Below, piece after piece: positions 12,151 to 24,935 of a DNA stretch of 64,000 nucleotides (the stretch's first letter is position 1; each line of letters starts with the position of its first letter). Both the position numbers and the translations under genes were made by a program. Under the pieces are notes generated by a model, which saw only the letters and a program-made list of their open reading frames with translations, had not been told where the DNA came from and did not search any database. The DNA is from Tamarix chinensis. Taxonomy: Eukaryota; Streptophyta; Magnoliopsida; Caryophyllales; Tamaricaceae. The stretch lies in NCBI GenBank assembly GCA_030549775.1, contig CM060177.1:29011014-29075013 (forward strand), given 5' to 3'.

Positions 12151-13800
12151 ACTAATGTTACTTATAATTACCCAAGTATTTCCTGTAACATACTAGCATA
12201 TTTTAATCCAATATCACTTTAGAAATACCAAAATTTCATATTTGACCCGTATATACCAAAATACCCATATCTTACTTAATTGCTTCATAGTCTCTTTTTA
12301 GATAACCTGTGGATACTAAACCTACAATTAATCATATTATTCATGAAATTAATTATAAAATCTTCAATGATTATCATTTCATATTTATTTTCCACAATAT
12401 CTTTAAATATCCCAAATACCTTTAAGATAGTTGTACCACCAAAACTTTCACAAAACCCTATGAGTCTTAATATTATCAACTTCCAAACCCAACATATATC
12501 TTTGATAATACTTATCCATACCTAAAACCATTATCCATAACACAAATAAGATAGTGGATCATGCCAAAATTTTATAGTTACTTGAAAAATCTTAATTAGA
12601 TAATAGGATAGTAACATAACATAACATGCTTTCACATAGTGTTCATAATTCCATAATATAATACACTGATACCATAATATGACATCAATAATATTAGTTA
12701 CAAAATATAATGATACTGGCATGAGATCATATAGAATTTACACATATCATCAAAGCATTATTCTAAGCTATGTATCCTTACCTAACTATCATTGATCTCA
12801 AAAAAAAGAATAAACCCTATGTCTCATCTTCCAATATCTCTATAAAATCACCTAAAATAAAAAATAACATATAGTTAGAACATAATAAAAAAAATAAGGA
12901 TAAGTTAAGGAAAAGGAGGATGGAAAGGATTAAGAACCAAAGCAAACAAAGAAGCTAAAAGCTATATGAAGGTGTGGCCCAAATGGAGTTGAATGGCATG
13001 AGTCTCTTATGTAGGTAGGAGTGAGAACATGAGGATCTAACGATGGGGAGGATGAGTAACATGAGGTGCTCATGTTGGGGAGGTTGAGCAGTATATGGTG
13101 TTCACATTGGGGATGGTTTGTTGTCTTAGGGTTGTGTAGTTTTGGCAGTGTTACTACATGAAGAAACCAATGATGGGGCTAAAATAAGGTGGCTACATGA
13201 TCTTATCACATTTCCAAAGGGTGTAATATGAGTTTTTGACATAGATGATGGGGTTGCAACGTGAGGTGTATAGAGTTAAACTAAGCCTATTGCACAAAAA
13301 TGGAAGAAATTTGATGGGGATAATGTAGAAGAAATTTCATATTAGATAGGGAGTTAGGAATGATTTTTTGGAGCATTAAATGATGTACAGAGAGTAGGAG
13401 AAGGGGTATTTATGTTTGGAGGTGGTGTGTGACTAGTGAGGCATGGTGGTGTGGTATGCGAAGATTGGGCATGGCTAATGCAAAGGATTGGGGGGGGGAT
13501 TTCGTGCGACAAATCCTTTGAATGGAGGGATTTAATGATGATGATGAAATTTGACTTAAGTAGGCTTGTTTTGTTGGGGTAACCAATTGAAGCATTTTGG
13601 TTAGGGGAAAGGCAAAAACATTGGGAATAGGTGAACTAGGGAAAGAAAGAAAAAGAAAGAAAAAGGGAAAAACAAAGAAAAGGAGAAGAAGGATCAAGGG
13701 AAAAGGAGGAAGATGTTAAGGGTTAGAGTTAGGGTTAGATTTAGGATTAAAGAATTAGGTGAGATTAAAATTACTAATTACCTAAGATTAGGGTTATGTT
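12151..13800 (-). mobile_element. possible gypsy LTR remnant (minus)
   Basis: Base composition and motif style (AAAATACCC repeats, an ATAAATACCCC promoter-like box on the minus strand near 13410) resemble the minus-strand gypsy LTRs elsewhere in the window, but I could not align it convincingly end to end. The open frame of 95 codons at 13697-13410 (minus) is Leu/Phe/Ser/Pro-rich with no recognisable domain and is probably non-coding. A short telomere-like stretch (GGGTTAGAGTTAGGGTTAG) begins at 13720. Confidence 0.3.
13028..13123. repeat. three 32-bp tandem units
   Basis: Units at 13028-13059, 13060-13091 and 13092-13123 share a core of the form ATGTTGGGGAGGTTGAG with exactly 32-bp spacing; the third is the most diverged. 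Confidence 0.7.
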
Positions 13801-13814
13801 AAATTCAAGGTATT

Positions 13815-13970
13815 ACATATACACACTCACCATTGAAGTGAACATAATTACCATACAAAAATACATAACAAACACAATATCTAACATAATCAATATAAAC
13901 ATATATAATAACAACTACAAGACGCATAATTCTAATAGAAATTAAAGTCACTTGGTGGTGAAGATAATCA

Positions 13971-14023
<53 letters not shown>

Positions 14024-14164
14024 ATCATCATATAAGTTAACATAATTAGTATATAAGTTGACATAATTACCAAAGTAGATCACATAATCACCCTAAAATA
14101 TCACTATTGTAGTATACATAATCACCCTAAAAGTTATACATAATAAGAAAGTAGCTAACATAAT

Positions 14165-14165
<1 letters not shown>
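13815..14165. repeat. degenerate ACATAATCACCAT repeat array with (AT)n
   Basis: The motif CATAATCACC or CATAATTACC recurs roughly every 25-35 bp, with an (AT)n run of about 48 bp at 13973-14020. The open frames across it are artefacts of the repeats. Confidence 0.65.

Positions 14166-14166
<1 letters not shown>

Positions 14167-14208
<42 letters not shown>
14167..14208. repeat. (AT)n microsatellite
   Basis: A pure AT run directly precedes the left arm of the palindrome. Confidence 0.95.
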
Positions 14209-14211
<3 letters not shown>

Positions 14212-14262
14212 TATTTCTACAAGTATGTAACATCTATTTTTATAGAGATTATGTGTACTACT

Positions 14263-14348
<86 letters not shown>

Positions 14349-14402
14349 AGTAGTACACATAATCTCTATAAAAATAGATGTTACATACTTGTAGAAATAA
14401 TC
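14209..14402. repeat. perfect 194-bp palindrome
   Basis: The 60-base arm at 14209-14268 (starting GATTATTTCTACAAG) is the exact reverse complement of 14343-14402 (ending CTTGTAGAAATAATC). The 74-base spacer is pure TA and so is self-complementary as well. I checked the arms base by base and found no mismatch. Confidence 0.97.
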
Positions 14403-14750
14403 ACCATATAGATATATAATTATCATATAAGCAGATATAGTCACCTTCGAAAATTGTGAAATTTTAGAACGTAAAGGGTAAAAAAAAAATGTTATACATT
14501 GGATGTATATAAATATTGGTATCTATTTATAGAGAAAAAAATCATGATCATCATCATATATTTTTTTATAAACATGCACAATTCCTTTTATAACGAGCGT
14601 CACATATTTGTAAAAATAATCACCATATAGATGTATATAATCACCTTGAAAATAGATAAAATTTTAACATAAAATGGTAAAATAAAAATACATTTTTTAT
14701 TTGAACTATATGAATATGGGTTTCTATTTATGGACAAAATAAAATGTGTT
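14386..14750. repeat. two diverged ~210-bp direct repeats
   Basis: CTTGTAGAAATAATCACCAT at 14389 is matched by TTTGTAAAAATAATCACCAT at 14609. Downstream text is similar in both (an AAATTTTAGAACGTAAAGGG-like segment, then TATCTATTTATAGA against TTTCTATTTATGGA), so the right end of the palindrome belongs to a small tandem repeat. Confidence 0.6.
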
Positions 14751-15840
14751 CATTATGATATAATGTTTAATTTATTTGATAATCTAAATTAACTTAGCAA
14801 ATACAAAAAAATTCGATGTCATCCAGGTGTCTGCAACTATATACTCCTAAATTATCTAACAATTTCTAGGCTAATCGAGTTCTTCTATTTATGGAAGAGA
14901 CATGCTACCTGTGAGCTTGAGGCATCTAAGTGAAATTAGTTGATTAAATTTATATATGGATTTACCTAATACCCAAAGTTTTAATTTTAATATTTATAAA
15001 TTATTAGTTTTGATCATAAAATTTTATATTTAATGTTATTTAATCTTTATTTAATAATTTCAAGCTTTTATTTATATTGCGAGTTGAATAAGGTTTCATA
15101 TTAAAAGAATTTAGACTATAAGGTTTTTCTACTTACAAACTTAGTTATTTTATGATGATGAAATCACAATTTTAAAATTAATTAGTAAAGTCTTTTTGAT
15201 TTTTTTGATTGATGGTTTCTCAATTATCCTTTGATAATTAATTCAAAAATTATTTATTTACAAATTTTTGATTCTTAATAAAATTATATTTCAAATGTAA
15301 ATTTGATTTCCATAATATTTCACTAATATTCTACATGTGATGACGTTTTTCTTAAAATATTAATTTTATTGAAAGAAATTTGTGAATTGGAGTTTTAATT
15401 TCAATTTTCAAATGATTAACTTTCATTTATTTTGCCTAAAACTATGTTTGCATCTTGTTTTGACAGATTCAATCTTGTTTTCAAGATTATAATCGTTCAT
15501 TTGTCATTACAACTTTATTTTATAAGTTTGATTATGACTATGACTTTATTTTTTCTCATATGACTCCAAATTTTGTTAAGAATTATATTTCCATAATTAT
15601 ATACAAGTTTTGACTTATTATGTTGATGTATTATCAATTTCAAGGCTCATATGCATATAACTTAAAAGCAGTGCTTTAATATTTTCCCAGAATAGTGGCA
15701 TGTTACAATACTTTTCAAGGATCACAATCATACTTTGTTATCTCATGAGGAACTCTATTTCTTCCATCAATTTAAATTATCACTCCAAAAGATGAGAAGT
15801 AGATTTTCTTATATAAGGAAGTTGGTCTATCAGTTAGGTA
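14751..15840. other. AT-rich DNA, no gene recognised
   Basis: No domain, strong repeat or terminal structure seen. Confidence 0.5.
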
Positions 15841-15857
15841 AATAATTTGAGTTATGG

Positions 15858-17540
15858 AACTTCAAAAAAATGTTAAAAATGGTGAACTTCCATTCATTAA
15901 GAAGGATATGAAGAATCTTTTGCTATAGTTAAGAAAAATTTGGGAGCCAATGATGTGAAGAAATTCATAGAGTATTTGAAATATGCAAACTAAGAGTATA
16001 TAATGTTCTAATATGCATTTATATTATATGAAGAGATGAGATAAGACAATTTGTTTTGGTCCATTCTCAAAGGTTTGAGTGGTATTATAAGTATGGTGAT
16101 GTAGTCATCTTTGATACCACTTACAAAGTGAATGCATCTAACATGCCTTGTGCAATTTTTGTTAGCATTGACAATTATGGGAAAGCAATTTTGTTTGTAT
16201 ATGCATTTCTTCACAATGATACCACGTCTACTTTTAAATGGTTGATGAAATAATGGATTTGAAGTTGAAGGTTTTAATATAATTTGTGCACTAACTAAAT
16301 TTAAATTTTCCTTAACTTTGATACACAGACCTTTATCACTACAATGAAAAAAACACCAAAGATAATCATAATAGATCAATATCCTTGGATGTCTAAATTT
16401 ATTGGAGCTGAAATGCCAGCCATAAAACATAGCTTTTGTATGTGGAATATCACTTTTAAGTTTAGTTGTTGGTTTACATCTCTTCTTTGGAATGATTACC
16501 AAAAATGGTGCACTGATTTTTATTCATTGTACAAAATGTATTCTCTTGAATACATTGAGAATAAATAGCCTCTTGTGTTAGAAAGTATAATATTTTACAT
16601 AATAATAAGCATGTCAAAGGTCTCTATAATAATAGACACTTTTGGCCACCGACTTACAGATGTGATTATATTTTAGAAAGATGATAACTACAGGAAGATG
16701 ATAGGGCATAAATGTATTCATCAAGATATTTGTTTCTTTGCATTCTAATTTGAGATAATTTGTCAAACAAGTATAAATTTAAACATTTTTTTTATTATTT
16801 TTGAGTTTATTTTTAGTTTCATGTTATCGTAAAAACCAGTTCACTTTATTGATTTATGATTTCTCTTACTATTCATCTATTGATAATTTAGATTGATCTT
16901 GACATTTAAGAGATCATCCAAGGACACTCACATAATAAGATGTTGGCTATGCTTAGATCTTTGAATATAAAGTCACTATTAGAGGAACAAGCTTTAAGAG
17001 TTATGATGTCATTTTCTTTCAAAAAGTTCCAACATGAATTCATAAGAACATGCCAATTTTCACTTGTCTAGATTGATGGTAATGAATTCATTCTAAGGTA
17101 TTATGGAGGAGAAAGTGGCATAAATCATAGGGTATTTTGGGATGGAAAGATAACATTGTGTAGTTTCAACTTTGTCATCACATATTACAAGTATTTTTCA
17201 AAAATATTTTTTGAACATCCCATCCTTTTATATGTCTCTACAATGGTGTTGTGATGACTTATAAAGACTATTAGGACCCAAGCGGTGTCTAGGGGAACAA
17301 CTATAGCCATTTTCAAACCTATTCTTATATATTAGAATGCATGTGAAGGTTTAGATGATGTATTGTATCCGGATAACAAAAGGGAATCCAAGAAAGAGGC
17401 ATGTAAAGGGTGGAAAATAATCAATGAAGAAAAAAACTAAGAGTCGTTCTCTATGTAAGCAATTCAGTCATACTAAGCATACATGTCCCAACAAAGGAAA
17501 TATTTTCACTTCAATGAGGAGAATCCCAATTCCTTAAATA
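15858..17540 (+). pseudogene. FAR1-like MULE transposase pseudogene, copy A
   Basis: Plus-strand frames start with MELQKNVKNGELPFIKKDMK (15858), the region before the transposase core in FAR1/FHY3-type MULEs. The MULE core follows: GDVVIFDTTYKVNA (first catalytic Asp in DTTY) at about 16100. A probable 58-bp intron lies at 16271-16328 (GT...CACAG). Then comes IIIDQYPWMSK, where the second catalytic Asp region DQD has become DQY, and HSFCMWNI, where the usual CxWH has Asn for His. A SWIM-like remnant lies near 17150-17170, and a KGNPRKRHVKGG-like basic tail with a CxHT..CPNK zinc motif near 17390-17500. Stops and frameshifts break it in several places. The product would have been the nuclear DDE transposase of a Mutator-like element. 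Confidence 0.8.
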
Positions 17541-18065
17541 AAAGATAAAAAAATATCCACTAGTGACTTGGGTTTATATTTATTAATTTAAAGTTTTTCT
17601 TGTAGGTGGTTGGAAAATCCAAATGAAATATTTGAAAGAAATTGGCATTTTGGGCAGGCAAACATGATTTTCTTTTGGTTGAGAATTACGTAAAGCACAT
17701 GTTGGCATCTATCATTATGACAAATAGATATTAAATTTACATTTTGAGTTATTATATTAGATTTGTTTTTATGTTAATTTGGACTTAGAAATTTTCCAAT
17801 GAATCCTTGTGTTACTTTTATTCTTGCATGTAGAAATTTTGGTTTCATTATTTATTACCATATGAATGAATCAATATTATATTGATATAATTTATTACTA
17901 AATTAGAGTGTGCAAGGACAATAAAATATAGCGTATAAAAGTGTAGGCTAATGATTTCTTATCAATTTTGTTAGTCATGCATAAAAATATAGTGTAAAAA
18001 AAACTCACATATATATATTGGTTACACTTAAAATGATCTAAAAATAATAAACTATATTACAAGTT

Positions 18066-20160
18066 ATGATCCAATATACATTTACATTTGATGAAGAGAT
18101 GAGACAAGACCCTTTTTTTAGGTCCTATGTCCAAAATTTTGATTGGTATCATAAGTATGGGGATGTGGTCATCTTTGATACCACTTACAAAGTGAATGCA
18201 TTAGGCATGCCTTGTGCAATTTTTGTTACCATTAACAATCACGGGAAAGTAATTTTGTTTGGATGTGCAATTCTTTGTAAGGAGACCATATCTGCTTTTA
18301 AATGGTTAGTGAAAGAATGGATTTGATATTGAAGGTTTTAATATAATTTGTGCACTAACTAAATTTAAATTTTCCTTAACTTTGATACACAGACCTTTAT
18401 CACTACAATGAAAAAAACACCAAAGAGAATCATAATAGATCAAGATCCTTGGATGTCTAAATTGATTGCAGCTGAAATGCCAACCATAAAACATAGCTTT
18501 TGTATGTGGAATATCACTTTGAAGTTTAGTTGCTAGTTTACATGTCTTCTTTGGAATGATTACCAAAAATGGTGTGCTGATTTTTATTCATTGTACAAAA
18601 TTTATTCTCTTGAATACATTGATAATAAATAGCCTTTTGTGTTAGAAAAGTATAATATTTTACATAATAATAAGCATGTCAAAGGTCTCTATAATAGTAG
18701 AAACTTTTGGGCACCGACTTACAGATGTGATTATATTTTTAGAGAGATGATAACTATAGGAATATGATAGAGCATAAATGTATTCATCAAGATATTTGTT
18801 TCTTTGCATTCTAATTTGAGATAAGTTGTCAGACAAGTATAAATTTAAATTTTTTTTCTATTATTTTAGAGTTTATTTTTTAGTTTCATGTTATCGTAAA
18901 AACCAGTTGACTTTATTGATTTATGATTTCTCTTACTATTCATCTATTGATAATTTAGATCTATCTTGCCTTTTAAGTGATCATCCAAGGACACTCATAT
19001 AATAATATGTTGGCTATGCTTAGATATTTGAATATAAAATCACTATTGGAGGAACAAGCTTTTAGAGTCCTAATGCCATTTTATTTCAAAAATTTTGAAG
19101 ATGAATTCACAAGAGTATGCCACTGTTCACTTTTCCATGTTAAGGTAATGAATTCATTCTTAGGTATTATGACGGAGAAAGTGGCATAAATCATAGGGTC
19201 TTTTGGGATGGAAAGATAACATTGTGTAGTTGTATTTTTGTCATCACATATTACAGGTATTTTCCACAAAGATTGTTTCAAGATCCAATCCTTTTATATG
19301 CCTCTACAATGGTGTTGTGATGAAATAGAAAGTACTATTGGGACCTAAGTGTTGTCAAGGGATGAAACTATAGTCATTGTTGAACCTATTCTTCTAGATT
19401 AGAATGCATATTAAGGCATAGATGATGTATTGTGTTCCAATAACAAAAGGGCATCCAAGAAAGAGGCACGTAAAGGATGGAAAAGAATCAATGAAGAAAA
19501 AAATAATCATTGTTTTCTATGAAAGAAACTTGGTCATACTAAGCCTACATGTCCCAACAAAGATAATATTGTACACTTTGATGAGGAGATTCCCAATGCC
19601 TTACACAATTTAAAAAAATTAAAAAAAATCTGCTTGTGACTTGGCTTTATATTTGTTAATTTGATTTTTTTTCTTGTAGGTGGTTGGAAAGTCCAAAAGA
19701 AATATTTAGAAGAAATTAGCATTTTTTGGGTAGGCAAACATAATTTTATTTTTTTTGAGAATTATGTAATTAACATGTTGGAATCTATCATTATGACACA
19801 TAGATATTAAATTTTCATTTTGAGCCATCATAATAAATTATTTTTAATTTGGTCATACTAAGCCTACATGTCCCAACAAAGAAAATATTGTTCACTTTGA
19901 TGAGGAGATTCTCAATGCCTTACACAATTAAAAAAAAAATCTGCTAGTGGCTTCGTTTTATATTTGTTAATTTAAATTTTTTTCTTGTAGGTGGTTGGAA
20001 AGTCCAAACGAAATATTTATAAGAAATTAGCATTTTTGGTAAGCAAACATGACTTTCTTTTTGTTGATAATTATGTAATTAACATGTTAACATCTATCAT
20101 TACAACACAGAGATATTACATTTGCATTTTGAGCTATTATAATAGATTATTTTTAATGTT
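18066..20160 (+). pseudogene. FAR1-like MULE transposase pseudogene, copy B
   Basis: This copy opens with FDEEMRQDPFFRSY and GDVVIFDTTYKVNALGMP; the DTTY Asp is at about 18177. It has the same 58-bp candidate intron (18335-18392), then RIIIDQDPWMSKLIAAEMP with the DQD motif intact, and HSFCMWNI with Asn in place of the usual His. Later parts are WAPTYRCDYIF (about 18710), SLLEEQAFRVLMPFYFKNFE (about 19038-19097) and KGHPRKRHVKDG (about 19447) followed by a frameshifted CxHT..CPNK zinc motif. The last part is duplicated in tandem (19532-19850 and 19851-20160). It lacks the N-terminal segment of copy A and carries stops, so it is non-functional. Its DQD motif is closer to the family than that of copy A. 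Confidence 0.82.
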
Positions 20161-20165
20161 AATTT
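19532..20165 (+). repeat. 319-bp tandem duplication within copy B
   Basis: GGTCATACTAAGCCTACATG starts at both 19532 and 19851, and homology continues through the GATGAGGAGATTC block, a TTTTTTCTTGTAGGTGGTTG probable splice acceptor and the following exon. Confidence 0.9.
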
Positions 20166-20387
20166 GGACTTAGAAATTTTCTAATGAATCCATATGTTAC
20201 TTCTATTTTTGTAATTAGAAATTTTGGTTTCATTATTTATTACCATATTTATGAATCAATATTATGTTGATATAATTTATTACTAAATTAGAGTGTGCAA
20301 GAACAATAAAATAGCATATAAAAGTGTAGGCTAGTGATTTCTTTATCAATTTTGTTAGTCATGCATAAAAGATAGTGTCAACAAAAA

Positions 20388-20390
<3 letters not shown>

Positions 20391-20429
<39 letters not shown>
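20391..20429. repeat. (AT)n microsatellite
   Basis: An AT run that is expanded compared with the short ATATATATAT at the equivalent point of copy A (about 18010). Confidence 0.95.
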
Positions 20430-20431
<2 letters not shown>

Positions 20432-20480
20432 TTACACTTGAAATGTTCCAAAAATAATAAATTAAATTACAAGTTATGAT

Positions 20481-21940
20481 TCTAGAAATACTTATGGATA
20501 TGAGTATAGTAAAAATTATGTTGCCATTGATGATCTTAATACTTTTGTTGGCTTAAAGTGAAGTGAAAATTATTATTTAAATAAAATATTCAGTTAAATA
20601 TTATGAAGTATATCACATCAATATTTCTTAAACATGGTGGCAATAAGTAATGATAGAAACATAAAAGTATTTTTTCTTTGAAATATTTATTCTTGTAGTA
20701 ATGAAGGTACTTGGGTGACTTTTGGATTACTTTTATTACTATACTAGACTTAGTTGGAGTGAGGTTTACATAAAAATCAAAATTATTAAAAATGATAGTA
20801 TGAAATATATTAGGAGCAGTTAAAGGTAACTAAGATTTCTTAGAGGAAGAACTGTAAGTTTAGGCTCTTTTAATTGTTTTTATACTTGAATCTTAGGAGG
20901 TAGGTAAGTATTGTTACTATTTTAGAAGTAGAATTTATATTCTAAGTGATTGTTCTTATGCATTTATTTTTATAAGCATGATAGTATAAATATGATAGGG
21001 TTTGTATGCCAAGGTGATATATGTAAAAAACATCATGAATCATGTTTAAAATATCAAGTGTGTGATATCATGAATTTTATATTTCAAGAATGAAGCATGT
21101 ATTATATGTGTATTATGTATTCTAAGTATTAAAGCATGTATGACATGAAAATAATTTTATAGAAATTCTTTTTCCTTTGACAATGAGTTGTCTTTTCATG
21201 TTTTTAAACTTTTAATTGTTTTCTTAGTCTTCCATCATGATGTTCATTAGCGTTTTGCATAAAATTTCACATATGTCATGTGTTTTATTTTGAGTATGCT
21301 TATGATTAGAAATGTCTCTTTTGGGTTTGGATGTGTTTAAAAAATTTGTATCCTTTCACTTTAAGTCTATGATATTGTGGAAATATTACCTAGTAATGTG
21401 TAAGAATATTTTAAGTATAAAAATTGTGTGAAAAAAATTAGGAATTAATTATAAATACATTAAGATTTTAAGTGGAAAATATATTTAAATTATGAAAAGA
21501 GTTTTTGATTATTTTGGAAAGTAAAAGTATCTCTAAAACAAAATTATTACTAATAAAAATAATCATTTTAAGGTAATTTTTCTCTTGATTTATATTTAAT
21601 AGTAATAATACTAATGTTTGGTATCAAAATGGTTTAGTATGTTGATAATATAACCTTGGGGTAAAATATATAATTTTACATGCTCAAAATTAATTTTCCA
21701 AATATGTTTTTGGCCTAAAAGTATTCTAAATACAATATATAAATGTGTGTTTGGTAACAACATCATTATCTATTTTATTATTTCATACAGATTTCAGATC
21801 ATTTACTTTGGATCATTTACTAGTTTATAGGTAGGTCACACTATTATTTTTCCTGAACATCTAAAACAATCTACACTACCAATATATCATCACTAACTAC
21901 CCACCCACCACTCTCCTCTGTTATATTCTCCTACCTAATT
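20481..21940. other. AT-rich DNA, no gene recognised
   Basis: No coding similarity. TGTGTTTGGTAACA at 21748 resembles termini of some plant DNA transposons, but no partner end was found. Confidence 0.5.
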
Positions 21941-23690
21941 ATAATTATCAATTATTATTAGCATAAATTCAATTTCATAAATAATATAAATAATGTTAAT
22001 TATGATTAAAAATAATAATGTAATAACAACAATATTCCTTGTAATAGAAAGTTAATAAATAATAAAAACTATACTAATCATAACTATAAATAACTAATAA
22101 ATAAAACTATAATTATAAATAATTATGATAATATTATTAATATAATTAAAAACAAAGAATCAATAAAAAAAATTTATTTTATAGATTAATATATAGTTTA
22201 TTATATTAATATTAATCATAATTTTTACATATAATGCTAATTATAGTAATAAATTGAGAAATATTAACAATAGTATTAGTTATAATTATTAATTATAATA
22301 CTATAAATTTTTAGAAATATTATATCTATTAATTAGAATTAAAAGTTAAATATAAATGATATTAAATATATTCATAATCTGTTACTTAATGATCATACTA
22401 TTATTTCTAATGCTAAATTAATATTTTCAGTAAGAATAACACTAATCATACTTATAAATAATGAAACAACAAGGTATTTAGAAATTATATTTTTAAATTA
22501 ATAAATAATGAAAATATTATAAATCATAATTATAAATAAACAACCTATAGAAGTAATAGTAAATTTAATGATAAATAAATAGTAAATAAAAATATTATTG
22601 ATTATAATCCTTACAAATAGTGGTAGATATAATTATATAGAAATATTTAATAAGAATATTATTAGTTAAAAAATATTATTTATAATTAATAATAATATTA
22701 CTAGTTTTAGTTATCATTATAATAATAAATATAAGTAAAATTATTATTTATAACTAATACTTAATAAATAATAATAATAAGTAATATTTGTAATGCTAAA
22801 TTAGCAATTATGAATAATAATGTTAATCATCTTTATTGTTGTATTATGAACGAACAAAAAAATTATTACTTTAAATAAAAAAATTTAATGAGAATATTAT
22901 TCATTATAACTATAAATTGATAATTAAAAATAGATTATTTATTATAATAAAAAATAATTAAGTAACTCAAATAATATTAATATATGTGATAATAAATCAT
23001 TCATTAGAATATTATTAATTATAATTATAAATAATACTTGAAATTATAACTATAAGATCATAATTAATGCAAATAATATTATCTATAATTTTTAATTATA
23101 ATTAGTAAAAATTATCTAAGCCTTAATTTTGATTAAAAAATAAATAAAAAATATTAATTATAAGAAATTTTTAATTTTAGCAATTAATTTTAATGATATA
23201 TTAATAATTATGAAAAATAATATTAATCATAATTATAGATTAATATTAAATGAAAATAAAATTATTTATAATTTTAAAACATAATAATATTATTATTTAA
23301 TATAGTTATAAATTAATAATTATTAAAAGTAACATTGACCATCATTGTAAATAAATAAGCAACTCAAATTGTATTAATTTTAAACTTAAAAGGCAAAAAA
23401 ATAAGAATATGATTTATTATAACAATAAATTAATAATTGATTACAACATTATTAGTCAGAATTATAAATAATTTAGCAATACATATAATATCTATATTAT
23501 TTTTTATATGAATAGTATTAACCGTAACATTAAATAAATAATTATTACAAAATTTTAATTATAATTTTAAGTAAATAAATAATAAAAATGATTAATATTT
23601 TCATAAGTATATTAATAAATGAATATAAAATGTATAAGATTAAAAAAATAATAAATAAAATGTATGATAAGAATATATAATAGTAAGATA
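21941..23690. repeat. extreme AT-rich low-complexity block
   Basis: Almost entirely A and T, built from shuffled TAATTATAAATAATAA-type words without a clean period. No ORF of interest crosses it. It could be an expanded microsatellite-like region or a degraded matrix-attachment-type sequence; the sequence does not decide. Confidence 0.7.
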
Positions 23691-24935
23691 TCACTAGTCC
23701 AAATTGGCAATATGCATCATGTTATATAAGATGAAATAAGTTGCAAAACACCATTATTATTATTACTATTAATATTTCTATCAAATATCATTATTACTTC
23801 AAACACATTATTAATTCGAATTAAAGAAGATTTTAGATAAGCTATGAGATTATTAAACATATCTTTATCTTGAATTTAGTTAGATGGTAATTAAGATAAG
23901 GATTTTAATGTCTACCCATAATTTATGGTTTTGAAAGGCAATTTCATTATAATTTTTCAACTATTTATAAGTTATAAAGGTTTAGTAACTTCATCTCGAT
24001 GTTAACCTTTTGACCCTTTGATTGCTGACTTTTCTTAAATAATGAAGATGGTACTTAAGTGTGATGAATATGATATTATATATATATATATATATATATA
24101 AGTGATGATCATTTGCAATCAAGTGTATAGATTATCGTGAGTAAAAATGAGATCATAATCCTAACTCAAATGAATTTTTTTCTCTTTTTATTTAAAAATA
24201 AATATAGATTCTATATATTTTGGTAAATAATTTGTCATAAAAAATTTGACTTAAGAATATTAAAAATATTAAAAAATATCATTAAAATATAAAGAAAATA
24301 TAAATTACCACTACATTAATAATTATAAATATACAATCTAATAATTTTATTAATGGAGGTGGAGGTGGAGGTGGGGTGGTAGTGGAGAAGGTGGATGTGA
24401 TAGAGTGATATTTTTTATTTTTTAGGAAAATAAAAAATATTTATAAATATAAATAATAAAAAAATCTTGGTTTTTTCTTTCTACCAAACCTAACATAAGA
24501 AAGTTTTTCTAGGAAAAATTTTCCACAAGTTTTTTCCAACAACTAAATGGAGGAGTTTTTTTTTTCTTTCTTATCATTATTTTTTTCCTTTTTCTTTTCA
24601 TTTCCACTCATCTTTTCACAAATCAATTAGAGCCTTAAGGAGTATGTAACCTAGATGGTTTTGATTGTCATTCATGTACTAGCAATATTTGTTACTGTTG
24701 GAGTAGCATATAAAAAGTTGTATTATATGCTAAGTTCCTTGATGAGGTTTGTCTTGGATAAAGGTATATGTTTTGGATAGAGGTATATTGTTATTACATA
24801 TTTATAATATATTGACATGACTTTTGTAATTCCCCAATTGTATGATTAATGTATTTATTAGTGACTAAGTAATGATGAGTGAGTACAACATTAGTGACCC
24901 TAACATGTTTAAGTGTTATTGAATGAGATAATATT
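23691..24935. other. AT-rich DNA with two short simple repeats
   Basis: No gene. It contains (AT)n at 24075-24100 and a GGAGGT hexamer run at 24355-24375. Confidence 0.55.

Larger units (their letters stand above)
16012..20480 (+). repeat. tandem duplication of MULE segment (~2.06-kb unit)
   Basis: Sequence from 16012 to about 18070 is repeated from 18074 to about 20480. Equivalent points (intron starts 16271 and 18335) are 2064 bp apart. After the internal duplication in copy B the offset grows to about 2386 bp. The N-terminal part before 16012 is present only in front of copy A. Confidence 0.85.

Noticed and set aside
13410..13697. 95-codon minus-strand open frame starting with Leu/Phe-rich residues
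   Set aside because: Resembles a signal peptide but arises from a GAAAA-rich tract; the remainder has no domain and the region looks LTR-like.
13715..13745. Telomere-like GGGTTAG words
   Set aside because: Too short and irregular for an interstitial telomeric array; repeated GTTAGGGTTAG-like words occur by chance in such purine-rich DNA.
14164..14444. Tyr-Ile repeat open frames
   Set aside because: Translations of (TA)n and the palindrome arms.
16008..16502. 164-codon minus-strand open frame
   Set aside because: Runs antisense through the MULE transposase remnant, whose plus strand carries the recognisable DTTY and CMWN motifs.
21748..24500. One large DNA transposon bounded by TTTGGTAACA and CTACCAAACC
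   Set aside because: The two motifs are only loosely complementary, common in plant AT-rich DNA, and no target duplication was found.
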